Positions 1 to 8,929 are shown, counted from the first letter of the stretch. The stretch: 62,594 nt of DNA from Candidatus Gottesmanbacteria bacterium (GCA_016182365.1 JACOXO010000004.1:1-62594); one strand, 5' to 3'. Numbers and translations are program-made. The notes: a model not told the origin generated them from the sequence alone.

Positions 1-138
1 TATGGGTTACACGGAACCTATTGGCATAATAACTTTGGTACCCCGATGAGCCATGGATGCGTTAATCTAAGAACTGATGATGCCTGTGCCCTTTTTGCTT
101 GGGCAAGTGTAGGTACCCGAGTTACTATCCACGAGTAA
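1..138 (+). CDS. L,D-transpeptidase (YkuD), C-terminal part
   Basis: Only the last 45 codons lie in the window; frame 1 is open from base 1 to TAA at 136-138. It carries the YkuD active-site signature SHGCVNL (Cys nucleophile with the preceding His), followed by the usual D/A-rich helix and a TRVTIHE end. The family crosslinks peptidoglycan through 3-3 bonds outside the membrane. The 3' end overlaps the convergent membrane-protein gene by 14 bp. Unlike the second YkuD gene of this window (2880-4208), the full SHGC motif is present. Confidence 0.9.
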   Translation, partial: YGLHGTYWHNNFGTPMSHGCVNLRTDDACALFAWASVGTRVTIHE

Positions 139-712
139 CTTTTTTCCCAGGTTTGAATTTGATAAGAATAAAAAGTATTGCGCAAATAAAGAAAATGTAA
201 AGGGAGAAAGCGTAATTTTCAAAATTCCATACCTTGATAGTTAATAAAGTAATTAACGCGGCTATAGCACCTGCTAAAAATATTTTATAGTTTTCTGTTT
301 CTGGGAAATGATACGCTTTTATTACTGTAGGTACTGCAGCTAAACCATCAGACAATATCGCAAATAATATAGCTATATTGCCAATTTTTGTAATATACCA
401 AAGAATAAGTCCTAAGATAGATAAGCCGCCATAAAATAAATCCAGACGGGTAATTTTCCAGTAGGCATTTTTATTAACAAATGAAGCAATAAATACCAAA
501 AGAGGATTAAAGCCTACAATAAAACTTAGCAATGCTTCTTTTCCAACTCCCTGATGAACTTGTGCAGAAAATGCAATAAGAGGGGCAAGAGCCCACATGA
601 ACCAGGTTACTTTATTAGGTTTGGTTTTTCCTTTTAATGTATCAATGATGTAGCTTATAGAGCCTGACAAACTGATAAGTATACCTAGATAAACAAAATT
701 TGGATTAAGCAT
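125..712 (-). CDS. Integral membrane protein with two related halves (PQ-loop-like)
   Basis: 195 aa, about six hydrophobic segments. I do not recognise it with certainty. Residues about 8-46 and about 122-158 look like diverged copies of one unit (small-residue-rich helix, a polar turn containing P, then a second helix), which recalls SemiSWEET/PQ-loop transporters; this is inference. The start is chosen because TATAAT ends 7 nt before the ATG on the minus strand, suggesting a leaderless transcript. The promoter region is shared with the divergent Nudix gene, whose start is only 34 bp away. Confidence 0.7.
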   Translation of the reverse strand: MLNPNFVYLGILISLSGSISYIIDTLKGKTKPNKVTWFMWALAPLIAFSAQVHQGVGKEALLSFIVGFNPLLVFIASFVNKNAYWKITRLDLFYGGLSILGLILWYITKIGNIAILFAILSDGLAAVPTVIKAYHFPETENYKIFLAGAIAALITLLTIKVWNFENYAFSLYIFFICAILFILIKFKPGKKVTRG

Positions 713-730
713 TTGGTAAATTATAACATT

Positions 731-739
731 TGCTATAAT
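731..739 (+). promoter_or_regulatory. Extended -10 promoter, TGCTATAAT
   Basis: Extended -10 box ending 7 nt before the ATG of the Nudix gene at 747. At normal spacing transcription would start on or next to the ATG, giving a leaderless mRNA. It is the clearest example of a layout repeated across the window. No conserved -35 box was seen. Confidence 0.65.
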
Positions 740-746
740 TGTCTGT

Positions 747-1166
747 ATGGATAATCAGCCTATTGGAGTTTGTGTTATTACAATTAACAAAGACAAAAAA
801 ATACTTTTGGGTAAGAGGAAAAATAGTTATAAAGCCGGGATGTATGGATTGCCCGGGGGAAGGTTAGATCTTAATGAGTCTTTAGTAGGTTGTGTAGAAC
901 GGGAACTTTTGGAAGAAACAGGGTTAGCTGGACAAAATTTTAAATATATTGGGGTAGTCAGAGAAAAGCAGCAGGGATATAACTTTATTCATTTTGCCTT
1001 TTCCTGCAATGATTTTAAAGGTGAGCCTAAAGTTGTTGAGAAAGAAAAATGTGAGAGTTGGGACTGGTATTCGTTGGATAATCTACCAAAAGAAATTCTA
1101 CCAGGTCACAAAGCAGCAATTGATATTTTTATTAATCCATTATCATCTTTTGCTGAATTACTTTGA
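747..1166 (+). CDS. Nudix hydrolase
   Basis: 139 aa, usual size for a stand-alone MutT-type protein. The Nudix box is complete: GG-x5-E-x7-REL-x-EETG around residues 36-59, with the REL..EE metal-binding residues present. The substrate (8-oxo-dGTP, another NDP-X or NTP) cannot be read from the sequence. It is monocistronic and appears to be transcribed from TGCTATAAT 7 nt upstream of its ATG. It is one of five Nudix-type genes plus a pseudogene in this window. Confidence 0.92.
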   Translation: MDNQPIGVCVITINKDKKILLGKRKNSYKAGMYGLPGGRLDLNESLVGCVERELLEETGLAGQNFKYIGVVREKQQGYNFIHFAFSCNDFKGEPKVVEKEKCESWDWYSLDNLPKEILPGHKAAIDIFINPLSSFAELL

Positions 1167-1198
1167 GATTTAGCGTTATTGCAGTATAATTCTTCCCC

Positions 1199-2191
1199 AT
1201 GACAGAGAATATTAATCATCGTCGTGTTCCAAGGTATGATCGTGTTCTTAGTACAAACAGCAAAACACTTAGCAGAGATTTACCTGGAGAAGTTATAGGT
1301 AGAATTACACATATTGCCTGTGCTCCATTAAAAAGCGCAGCTCTGGTTGAAGTTAATAGTGCTATTTTAACTCCTGCAGGCATTGAAGGTGATCGTGGGT
1401 TCATGGTTGTCCAGGCAAAACCCGATGAAAATGAAGTTCATCATTTTGTTACACAAAGGGATAAGAGAGGTAAAGACGATAGAGTTCAAGGGTTTGCAGA
1501 TATGGTACATATAATTCCTCATATGACAGGAGATACAACCTTTTTAACCTGGGATGGTAAGGAACCAATTATGATTTCTGTTGATGAAGAAGGTTTAAAC
1601 GAAATTAGAGTAAAAATTCACAAAGAAATTCATTGGGCTGTTGATTTAGGTAAAGATATTGATGGATGGTTGAGTGACCATTTACATCACGATCTGAAGG
1701 GGGTTGCTGCAGCTGGGTCTTTTAAACGTCAGGCACCTACTAATTATTTAGCCAACAATAACCCAATTCTATTTCAAGACGCTTATCCGGTTCACTGGTT
1801 TTTTCAGGAGTCTGTTGATAAGTTATCTGAAAGAGCTGGAGAAAATATACCATGGCAGTCGTTTAGACCCAACATAGTTGTTAGTGGAAGTCCAGCCGGG
1901 ACAGAGTACGTTGTTTATACAGGTAGAATAGGATCAGTTCCTTTTGTGGACCCTAAACCTTGCGATCGTTGTCCTGTTACAAATGTTGATCAAAATACAG
2001 GTGAGGTGAAAATCGGTAGAGCACTGACACATTTAAATGTACATAACGATTGGATAAATGTAAGAGGGGAAAGAAAAGTAATTTTAGGTGAAAACATGTT
2101 ACCAGAAGAAACGGGAAAGATAAGGGTAGGAGATGAAGTTGTTTTATATCAAAGAAGAAATCCGCCTCTTCAATATGGGGTAAGGGTTTAA
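1199..2191 (+). CDS. MOSC-domain protein (YcbX/MOSC_N type)
   Basis: 330 aa. An N-terminal beta-barrel region (GDRGFMVV near residue 63) is followed by a MOSC core with FRPNIVVSG and CDRCPVTNVDQNTGE. The Cys pair fits the sulfur-carrying cysteine of MOSC proteins. Relatives of the YcbX/mARC group act on N-hydroxylated compounds with molybdenum cofactor; no cofactor genes are visible here, so activity is uncertain. TATAAT at 1185-1190 lies 8 nt before the ATG. The gap to the preceding Nudix gene is only 32 bp. Confidence 0.85.
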   Translation: MTENINHRRVPRYDRVLSTNSKTLSRDLPGEVIGRITHIACAPLKSAALVEVNSAILTPAGIEGDRGFMVVQAKPDENEVHHFVTQRDKRGKDDRVQGFADMVHIIPHMTGDTTFLTWDGKEPIMISVDEEGLNEIRVKIHKEIHWAVDLGKDIDGWLSDHLHHDLKGVAAAGSFKRQAPTNYLANNNPILFQDAYPVHWFFQESVDKLSERAGENIPWQSFRPNIVVSGSPAGTEYVVYTGRIGSVPFVDPKPCDRCPVTNVDQNTGEVKIGRALTHLNVHNDWINVRGERKVILGENMLPEETGKIRVGDEVVLYQRRNPPLQYGVRV

Positions 2192-2300
2192 ATTATAAAT
2201 ATCTGGGTACTTTTAACTTAAAATCCTTCTTCTGTTTTTATTGCATTGTTAAAGTAGAAAAATAGGAAGATGTTTAAGAAGATAAAATAGCTTCTTAGAG

Positions 2301-2471
2301 CTATTGAAAAACCTCAATGACTCCAATTTCTGCAAGAGTTGTCAGTCCGTAAGTTTTTCTATTCTTTTTAGCAAAGATTTCTTTTAGAGATCTAGGTTCA
2401 GTTAGAAGCCAAGTAAGTTGAAGAATAAAAACACCGGCAAGTAAAAGTAGAATAAGATTATACTGGTTCAT
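2301..2471 (-). CDS. Small single-pass membrane protein, 56 aa
   Basis: A short unbroken frame starting MNQYNLILLL: one N-terminal hydrophobic helix (about residues 5-23), then a basic, polar tail (KEIFAKKNRK). AT-rich promoter-like sequence precedes the ATG, which is divergent from the deaminase gene 16 bp away. It fills most of the gap between the MOSC and deaminase genes. I do not recognise the family. Support is composition, a clear helix/tail layout and the divergent promoter; it could still be chance. Confidence 0.45.
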   Translation of the reverse strand: MNQYNLILLLLAGVFILQLTWLLTEPRSLKEIFAKKNRKTYGLTTLAEIGVIEVFQ

Positions 2472-2487
2472 GTAAAATAATTATATT

Positions 2488-2895
2488 ATGGATAAAAAAT
2501 ATATAAAACGGTGTATTGAGTTATCAAGATTGTCACTAAAAAATGGGGAATTGCCGTTTGCGAGTTTAGTTGTATTTAAAAATAAAATTATTTCTGAGTC
2601 TGAGAATAGAGCAAGAAGAGATAACGATCCCACACATCATGCTGAAATAATTGTTTTGCTTAAGGCAAGAAAGATTCTTAAAACTGATAATTTATCCTCA
2701 TGTATTATTTACTCAAGTACCGAACCCTGCCCGATGTGCTCTTTTATAATTAGAGAGTTTAAGGTTGGTAAAGTAGTTTTTGGATTACCCTCGCCTGTTA
2801 TGGGTGGATTTACTAGATTTAAAATATTGCAGGATAAGGGTTTGGAAACATTAACTAAGTTTTATTCAAAACCTCCCAATCAATTAAATATATAA
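2488..2895 (+). CDS. Nucleoside/cytidine deaminase family protein
   Basis: 135 aa. Zinc-site motifs of the CMP/dCMP/guanine/tRNA-adenosine deaminase superfamily are present: HAE near residue 51 (His ligand and catalytic Glu) and PCPMC near residues 80-84 (two Cys ligands). The N-terminal ENRARRDNDPTHHAE layout resembles guanine deaminase and TadA-like enzymes, but the exact base cannot be decided. It overlaps the convergent transpeptidase gene by 16 bp at its 3' end. Confidence 0.88.
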   Translation: MDKKYIKRCIELSRLSLKNGELPFASLVVFKNKIISESENRARRDNDPTHHAEIIVLLKARKILKTDNLSSCIIYSSTEPCPMCSFIIREFKVGKVVFGLPSPVMGGFTRFKILQDKGLETLTKFYSKPPNQLNI

Positions 2896-4208
2896 ACAGG
2901 TGTGCCTACTTCTGCAAAGTCGTAGACTTCTTTGGCTGCTCCAATATCTAAAGCAATACATCCTCCTGTTTTTGGAGTTCCTATAAATTCTCTTGGTCTC
3001 TGAATTTTCACTCCTTCGCTTACATAGTAAGGTAGTTCGTGAATACCAAAGTAGGCGCCAAGATCGCTTCCGTAATAAAAAGCCATCCAGTAGGGCATAT
3101 ATACATTAAATATTTCAGAATAAGCATTTACATATTTATTTAATATTTTAAACTCACCAACTGGTGTGGGGTAATAAAGGCCAGATGATATTTTATATTT
3201 GGCATTCATTTTTTTGTTGTCAAATAAATACATAGACTGTTGGGATATATCAACCTCGATATATTTATTTGCTTTATCGCCGTAAGTGTTTGGCGCGTAA
3301 TCAAATTTAGCAAGAATATGGCTAGATTCCTGTCCGGAAAAACGGGTGTTCAAAAGAGATTTCAAATCTTCGCTAAATTGCATCATAGATATGTTTTTGT
3401 CAGGATCAGTTTTTATAGGTTTTACTAAGCTTGAAAATAGGCCTGTAAACTCAGTTTCGTTAATTGCAATATTTAGTTTATCGCCATCTTCTATATATTG
3501 AATTGTTGTTATATTCTTAAGATCAGTTGTTGATATGGTGATAGTTTGGGAAGTCCCATCAGGCATGTTTATAATTATCGAAACCGGTTTCTGGTATACC
3601 CAGGCAAGATGCTGGTTATAGTCTGTGGCAACTCCTTTTACCCTTGGTTCAACTTTAATCAGTTTAGGATTTATATTGATATTGTTTTTAGCAAAGTTAT
3701 AACTTAGTTCTTTCTGCAGGCTTTGAGTGTCGATTACGTACCTCTGATCAAAATCCTGAAAATGCAAAATTTTATTGCTTTGATCAACGATAATCTTATC
3801 CTCCTCAGTATTAAAATCGAAAATAGTTGAGGAAATAAACTGGTAATAATCTTGGCTAAAATTTAAAGGAGTTGAAAGATAGTTTTTACTAAGAAGTGAT
3901 TTAAGAAAGTAACCGATAGAATAAGGAAAGCGGGTTTTTTGGGGAAAAATATTAGACTTTAGAGACGGATAATCAACCAAAATTCCCAAGTCTTTAAAAT
4001 TATACGTGTAAACTCGGTCTTGGGCGGTTAATAGAAAGGGATCACTGTATTTATTATTTATATACTCTTTTACTTCCTCAAAATTCATACCTGAAATTTT
4101 TTTATCACCCAGGTAGGTATTTGGCAGAACAAAGTTTGATGAGTAGTAATTGATGATTAACAGGAGAAATGTAACAAGAAGAGTATTTAAAACTAAAAAA
4201 CGCTTCAT
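2880..4208 (-). CDS. L,D-transpeptidase with N-terminal anchor and variant active-site motif
   Basis: 442 aa. An N-terminal membrane anchor (about residues 5-27) is followed by a long extracytoplasmic region with peptidoglycan-binding-4-like repeats and a YkuD domain in the last 130 residues (PTPVGEF; GIHELPYY with His390). The nucleophile region reads TGGCIALD with Cys417: the usual S-H before G-C is replaced by T-G, so the catalytic His partner in SHGC is missing while the upstream His and the Cys remain. TATACT lies 5 nt before the ATG, divergent from the Nudix remnant. Probable role: 3-3 crosslinking or anchoring of envelope polymers. Confidence 0.85.
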   Translation of the reverse strand: MKRFLVLNTLLVTFLLLIINYYSSNFVLPNTYLGDKKISGMNFEEVKEYINNKYSDPFLLTAQDRVYTYNFKDLGILVDYPSLKSNIFPQKTRFPYSIGYFLKSLLSKNYLSTPLNFSQDYYQFISSTIFDFNTEEDKIIVDQSNKILHFQDFDQRYVIDTQSLQKELSYNFAKNNININPKLIKVEPRVKGVATDYNQHLAWVYQKPVSIIINMPDGTSQTITISTTDLKNITTIQYIEDGDKLNIAINETEFTGLFSSLVKPIKTDPDKNISMMQFSEDLKSLLNTRFSGQESSHILAKFDYAPNTYGDKANKYIEVDISQQSMYLFDNKKMNAKYKISSGLYYPTPVGEFKILNKYVNAYSEIFNVYMPYWMAFYYGSDLGAYFGIHELPYYVSEGVKIQRPREFIGTPKTGGCIALDIGAAKEVYDFAEVGTPVYIFN

Positions 4209-4227
4209 AGTTTAGTATAATAAACAT

Positions 4228-4576
4228 ATGCTTAAAAAGCACTTTGAACTTCGCTCCGCAGTTTATCTGGTTATGGTCAAAAATGATAGGCTTCTTATAC
4301 AAAGAAGGTATAAAACAGGCTGGATGGATGGAAGATACAGCTTGATAGCCGGCCATCTCGAAGGGGAAGAGACAGCCTTTTCCGCAATGGTACGGGAGGC
4401 AAAAGAGGAGGCAGGGTAATCCCAAAATAATGGAGAAAGATAAAAGTGATAAGTTAGATTGGGTTCCCCTTAACAATATAGCTAAAACAGTATTGGGCCA
4501 TGTCCGCCAGGCAGTTCGCTGTTATTTAAATGGCATATTTTTTTCAGAGTTTGGATTCTATGGTGAACATTATTAA
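4228..4576 (+). pseudogene. Nudix hydrolase remnant with internal deletion
   Basis: Residues 1-63 encode the N-terminal part and most of a Nudix box (GH-x5-E-x7-REAKEEAG), then TAA at 4417-4419. From 4418, in the +1 frame, a matching C-terminal part follows (EKDKSDKLDW, later HVRQAV and FFSEFGFYGEHY) to TAA at 4574-4576. Compared with other Nudix proteins about 40-50 central residues are missing, so this looks like an internal deletion and not a simple frameshift. TATAAT at 4216-4221 still lies 6 nt before the ATG. Confidence 0.8.
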
Positions 4577-4596
4577 AATACGATATAATAATTAAT

Positions 4597-5367
4597 ATGC
4601 CTGAAGGAGTAGATTCAGTTCAACCAATTCCACCATTGCAAAAATCTCCAGAAGTATCTCCCCTTCGTCAACAAAAGGAACAGATGTGGTTACAAATGAA
4701 AACCGAATTATCTCAAGTAACAGACGGATTAGGAGAAGGTATAGACAAAGGAATAATGGAAACTGTCATAGCCTTTAATGCTTTTGGTATTGAAACACGT
4801 CAGTCATGCGAAGGACATCCTGATTGGGGAACTATGGCACCGTGGATTGATACGCAAATGACAACTCCTGAAGCAGAAGAATTAGATAATAAGGCTGCTG
4901 AGGCATGGAAAAAAGCTGATAACGCAGAAAAAGAACATGTATCAGAAGAAAAATTAGAAGAAGTTTATGCCCGCGCTCATGAAGCAAGAAAAGCGAGTGA
5001 AAGAGAACATTTGAAAGATACAAAAAGAGTTATGGATTTATTAGCCGAGTTTTATAAGGATAGGCAGGTGCCGTTTGATGTAAGATTGATCATGACGACT
5101 TACGGAAATGGAAATGCTCATTTACAAAATCAGGGAGCTGATATCCAGCAACTACTGGATATCGAGCCTAGAAAGACTAAATTAGCTGAATTTCAAAAAG
5201 AGATGGTTGATTTCACCGAATTTATAAAGGGTAAATTCTATCAAGATGGTACTCCTGTTGAACCTGGTTCAGATCGATTAAAAAGCATTATGGAACAAAA
5301 TGCAAGACTCTCTAAACAAAGAACACAACAGCAAAATCCTTCAAATCCAACTACTTCATCAACATAA
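4597..5367 (+). CDS. Hypothetical protein with SCEGH motif
   Basis: 256 aa, soluble and strongly charged, with a helical central part (about residues 95-150) rich in E, K and A. The most distinctive piece is FGIETRQSCEGHPDWG near residues 69-84 followed by PW; Cys, Glu and His there could bind metal, but that is speculation. TATAAT at 4584-4589 ends 7 nt before the ATG. Monocistronic. Function unknown. Confidence 0.7.
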   Translation: MPEGVDSVQPIPPLQKSPEVSPLRQQKEQMWLQMKTELSQVTDGLGEGIDKGIMETVIAFNAFGIETRQSCEGHPDWGTMAPWIDTQMTTPEAEELDNKAAEAWKKADNAEKEHVSEEKLEEVYARAHEARKASEREHLKDTKRVMDLLAEFYKDRQVPFDVRLIMTTYGNGNAHLQNQGADIQQLLDIEPRKTKLAEFQKEMVDFTEFIKGKFYQDGTPVEPGSDRLKSIMEQNARLSKQRTQQQNPSNPTTSST

Positions 5368-5379
5368 TCACCAGATGGA

Positions 5380-5396
5380 TGTTAGAAAAGCTAACA
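5380..5396. other. Hairpin between genes
   Basis: TGTTAG-AAAAG-CTAACA forms a 6-bp stem with a 5-nt loop 12 bp after the stop of the SCEGH gene. A run of five T follows only 12 nt later, so it may be a weak terminator. The rest of the gap to 5461 contains a TACAAT box at 5443-5448. No magnesium or manganese riboswitch consensus was recognised here. Confidence 0.35.
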
Positions 5397-5461
5397 TTTA
5401 GGATCTCTTTTTGCTAGCTTGAAAAGATAACAAGCAAGGGTTTACAATTAGGGGATATTAT

Positions 5462-6697
5462 ATGTATTTATCTCATCTAATTGGGAAAACAATAGTAAAT
5501 AAATCAGGAGTCAAAATCGGTAAGATGGTTGATGCTGTTGCAACCAGGATTAACACACCCCTTCCACTAGTTTCCGGAATTATAGCTACAAGAGGGTTTA
5601 GTGGTAAACCCTTTTTCATTTCCAAAGGAGATATTGCCAGGCTTGAGGATAGGGATATAAAGCTTTCAACCGATACAATCGATTTTACACCATACGACAG
5701 GCGGGATATGGAGATACGTTTAGAGAAAGAAGTTTTTGATAAGCAGATAATTGATGTAAAGGAGAGGCACTTGGCCCGGATTAATGATGTTGAGCTGACC
5801 ATCCAGAATAAAAACATTTTTATAACCGGAGTTGACGTATCATTCAGAAGTATACTCGCTAGGTTAAAAATACCCACCTGGGGTTTTTTCTTCAAATACA
5901 ATACTATTCCTTGGGAAGAGATTCAATTTTTAGGTACAGATCTTCCGGTTAAAGTAAAAATAGATTATGAAAGATTAGAGACTTTGCATCCTGCGGACAT
6001 TGCCCGTTTTATCTTTCAAGGCCCGGGTTACAGAAAAGGAACCCAAATTATCCAATCTTTGGAAGAAAACATAGCTGCAGATGTAATGGAATCTTTGCCT
6101 TTGGATGTTCAAATCAATATCCTTGAAAATATGTCCTCCAAAGCTGCAGGAAGAATAATCTCTGAGATGGAGTCTCACTGGGGAGCAGATGTTTTAAGTG
6201 AATTCCCTACAAAAAAAGCTGAGGAGATCCTTAATAAGACTGATAATGATAAAGCATTGATAATTAAACAGTTGTTAACTTACGCACCTGATACAGCAGG
6301 GGCTATTATGAAAGTTGAGTACGTAAGTGTTGAACAAAATATTACAGTTTCTGAGTTTTACGATAGGTTAAGATCGTATGAAAATCTTCCGGAATTCTTA
6401 ACTTATTTTTATATAACTGAAAGCGCTAATTCAAAAAAATTAGTAGGCATTGTATCGCTTTGGGAACTGTTTAAAGCAAGCCACAGGAATAGGATCAATA
6501 CGGTTATGATTAAAAATGCTATTATTGCAAAACCTCAGGAAAGTGCAAGACGGGTTCTTAAAAGGATGACCCAGTATGATTTTTCAGCTATACCGGTTGT
6601 TAACAAACATAAACATATTATTGGTATTGTTACCCTAAATGACGCCATAAGGCTTTTGATTCCAAAAGACTGGAAGACGCGTATTGGTCTAAAATAA
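5462..6697 (+). CDS. PRC-barrel / MgtE N-domain / CBS-pair protein without a channel
   Basis: 411 aa, no membrane helix. An N-terminal PRC-barrel-like region (about 1-80), a second such region (about 85-165), then an MgtE intracellular N domain (about 175-285, from LHPADIARFIF to DTAGAIM) and a CBS pair (about 285-411). In MgtE these parts sense cytosolic Mg2+ and gate the channel; here the channel domain is absent and the next gene is a separate NRAMP-like carrier. I infer a regulatory partner of that carrier. First gene of a three-gene operon. Confidence 0.88.
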   Translation: MYLSHLIGKTIVNKSGVKIGKMVDAVATRINTPLPLVSGIIATRGFSGKPFFISKGDIARLEDRDIKLSTDTIDFTPYDRRDMEIRLEKEVFDKQIIDVKERHLARINDVELTIQNKNIFITGVDVSFRSILARLKIPTWGFFFKYNTIPWEEIQFLGTDLPVKVKIDYERLETLHPADIARFIFQGPGYRKGTQIIQSLEENIAADVMESLPLDVQINILENMSSKAAGRIISEMESHWGADVLSEFPTKKAEEILNKTDNDKALIIKQLLTYAPDTAGAIMKVEYVSVEQNITVSEFYDRLRSYENLPEFLTYFYITESANSKKLVGIVSLWELFKASHRNRINTVMIKNAIIAKPQESARRVLKRMTQYDFSAIPVVNKHKHIIGIVTLNDAIRLLIPKDWKTRIGLK

Positions 6698-6703
6698 TTG
6701 CCC

Positions 6704-7996
6704 ATGTTTTTTAGAAAAAAAACTGATTCCGAAATCTATTTTATAGATCAGGGAAAATTCACCCTTGGTAGCAGAAAGGGGAGTTTACTTGGATTTAAAC
6801 CACTTCTTTTATTGGGTCCCGGTATTATTGCAGGGTTATCAGGAGACGATGCTGGTGGTATAGCAACTTATTCATCAGTTGGAGCTGACTATGGATACAA
6901 GTTTTTATGGTTATTTACTCTTCTTATTCCAACCCTGGCTGTAATTCAGATGATGAGTATCCGTCTAGGCGTAGTTTCTGGTAAAGGGTTGACTTCGCTT
7001 ATAAGGGAGAGATTTAGTTTGGGTACTGCTATGTTTGGTATTGTATCCCTGTTTCTTTCCAATTCCTTAACTGCAATTTCTGAGTTTTTTGGCATTGCCG
7101 CTAGCCTGGAGTTATTTATGGTACCCCGTTTTATAGGCGTACCTATTGCCGGATTTATTGTCTGGTGGCTTATAGTGAAAGGAAGTTATAAAAAGGTTGA
7201 AACACTATTTCTTATATTAAGCTCCCTTTTTATAAGCTATATTGCTGCTGCAATTCTGGCAAAGCCAGACTGGGGTCATGTAGTAAGAGATACATTCATT
7301 CCTACTTTTGAATTAAACAAGGAGTATCTGGTATTGTTCGTGGCAACAATTGCTACAAGTATTACTCCATATATGCAGGTGTTTGCCCAATCTTCTGTTG
7401 TTGAAAAGGGTATTGGTATTAGGGATCTTAAATTTGCCCAGCTGGATGCTGTTTTAGGCAGTATTCTTGCTATGGTAATTGCTATTTTTATTGTAATAAC
7501 AACTGGTGCTACTCTTTTTCCGCATGGGATTGTTGTAAATACGGCAGAAGATGCAGCAAGGGCTTTGGCGCCTTTGGCCGGAAACTACGCAAAAATACTT
7601 TTTGGTCTGGGATTATTTGGAGCTTCGATGTTAGCAGCAGGAGTACTGCCATTAACAACAGCCTTTTCAACCTGTGAAGCTTTCGGATGGCGGGCAGGAG
7701 TCAATTATTCTTATAAACAAGCCCCTATATTCTATTCAATATTTACTCTTCTTATAATCATAGGTTGTGCAATTGCGATAATTCCAGGAATTCCGCTTAT
7801 CAGATTTTTAATTCTTGCTTACGTATTAAACGGTATATTCCTGCCTATAGAACTTTTCTATATGCTCAAGTTATCAAATGACCGGTCGCTAATGGATAAA
7901 TACGTCAACGGTCCAATATTTAACCTATTTTGTAGTATAATCCTAGTTGTTATTACGGTTGCTGTAGCTTTAATGCTACTCTTCTACGTTATATGA
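6704..7996 (+). CDS. NRAMP-family divalent metal transporter, Mg2+-type motif variant
   Basis: About 430 aa with around 11 membrane helices. TM1 reads GDDAGG where transition-metal NRAMPs have DPGN, and the TM6 metal motif reads TPY where they have MPH. The selective Met is therefore replaced, as reported for NRAMP-related magnesium transporters. Together with the upstream MgtE_N/CBS gene this favours Mg2+ over Mn2+/Fe2+; that is inference. ATG 6704 is preferred to the TTG two codons earlier. It overlaps the DUF475 gene by 4 bp (ATGA). Confidence 0.88.
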   Translation: MFFRKKTDSEIYFIDQGKFTLGSRKGSLLGFKPLLLLGPGIIAGLSGDDAGGIATYSSVGADYGYKFLWLFTLLIPTLAVIQMMSIRLGVVSGKGLTSLIRERFSLGTAMFGIVSLFLSNSLTAISEFFGIAASLELFMVPRFIGVPIAGFIVWWLIVKGSYKKVETLFLILSSLFISYIAAAILAKPDWGHVVRDTFIPTFELNKEYLVLFVATIATSITPYMQVFAQSSVVEKGIGIRDLKFAQLDAVLGSILAMVIAIFIVITTGATLFPHGIVVNTAEDAARALAPLAGNYAKILFGLGLFGASMLAAGVLPLTTAFSTCEAFGWRAGVNYSYKQAPIFYSIFTLLIIIGCAIAIIPGIPLIRFLILAYVLNGIFLPIELFYMLKLSNDRSLMDKYVNGPIFNLFCSIILVVITVAVALMLLFYVI

Positions 7997-8928
7997 ATTT
8001 TTTAGCAATCATCCTGACAGTTTTGGGTCTTTCGGTATTTGAGATTATAACTAGCATTGATAATGCAATTATTAATGCCGAAGTTCTGTCAACGATGGGT
8101 AAGAAAGCCAGAAGATGGTTTCTGACATTTGGCATATTATTTTCCGTTTTTTTAGTAAGAGGTATTCTTCCTTTCCTTATTCTTTATGCGGCAACACCGC
8201 AGTTAGGAATTATGGGTACCTTAACTGTGGCATTTTCCAACTCCCCGGAGGTAGCCGAGACTGTAAAGAATTCATCTCACGTACTGCTTATTGCCGGTGG
8301 AATATTTTTGATTTTTCTTTTCTTTCACTGGCTATTTCTTGAGCCCAAAAATTTTGGCATTAGGGGAGAACGATTTTTCCAGGCCCAAGGTGCCTGGTTT
8401 TTTGCAACAGTCTCAGTTCTTCTTACGGTAATAGTATGGTATGCATTCCAGAAAGAAGAACCTCTTTTGGAGTTTGGTGCAGTTGTAGGATCAACAGCTT
8501 TTTTTATTATCCATGGCTTTAGGCAATATGCAGAAGACCAAGAGAAAAAACTTTTATCAAGCGGGATGTCAGATATTTCCAAGATTGCATATCTTGAAGT
8601 TTTAGACGCCAGCTTTTCAATTGACGGCGTTGTTGGGGCATTTGCTTTTACCTTTGCAATCCCCCTGATTCTTATAGGTAATGGTCTTGGAGCAATAATT
8701 TTAAGACAGCTTACGGTAAGTAATATTGAACGGATAAAAAAATACGCTTATTTAAAAAATGGTGCTATGTATTCTATTTTAGTTCTTGGAATTATTATGC
8801 TTCTTGACAGCTTTGGGGTCGAGATACCGGCCTGGATTTCACCTGTTGCAACTTTACTAACTGTAGGATATTTCTTCAACAAATCCCGAATCGAGCTTAA
8901 AGATATCCAAAAAACTCTAAAAGTTTAA
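7993..8928 (+). CDS. DUF475 / TerC-like membrane protein
   Basis: 311 aa, 8-9 hydrophobic helices. Acidic TM signatures typical of TerC/DUF475 are present in both halves: FEIITSIDNAI near the N-terminus and LDASFSIDGVVG in the middle. TerC relatives are linked to metal efflux and metalation of exported proteins. Its start overlaps the NRAMP stop (ATGA), so coupled translation and a shared cation-homeostasis role are likely. The 3' end is followed within a few bases by convergent tRNA sequence. Confidence 0.88.
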   Translation: MNFLAIILTVLGLSVFEIITSIDNAIINAEVLSTMGKKARRWFLTFGILFSVFLVRGILPFLILYAATPQLGIMGTLTVAFSNSPEVAETVKNSSHVLLIAGGIFLIFLFFHWLFLEPKNFGIRGERFFQAQGAWFFATVSVLLTVIVWYAFQKEEPLLEFGAVVGSTAFFIIHGFRQYAEDQEKKLLSSGMSDISKIAYLEVLDASFSIDGVVGAFAFTFAIPLILIGNGLGAIILRQLTVSNIERIKKYAYLKNGAMYSILVLGIIMLLDSFGVEIPAWISPVATLLTVGYFFNKSRIELKDIQKTLKV

Positions 8929-8929
8929 G

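Noticed and set aside
5368-5461. Magnesium (M-box) or manganese (yybP-ykoY) riboswitch before the cation operon
   Set aside because: Only a 6-bp hairpin and a -10 box are visible in 94 bp; neither consensus core is present and the space is too short.
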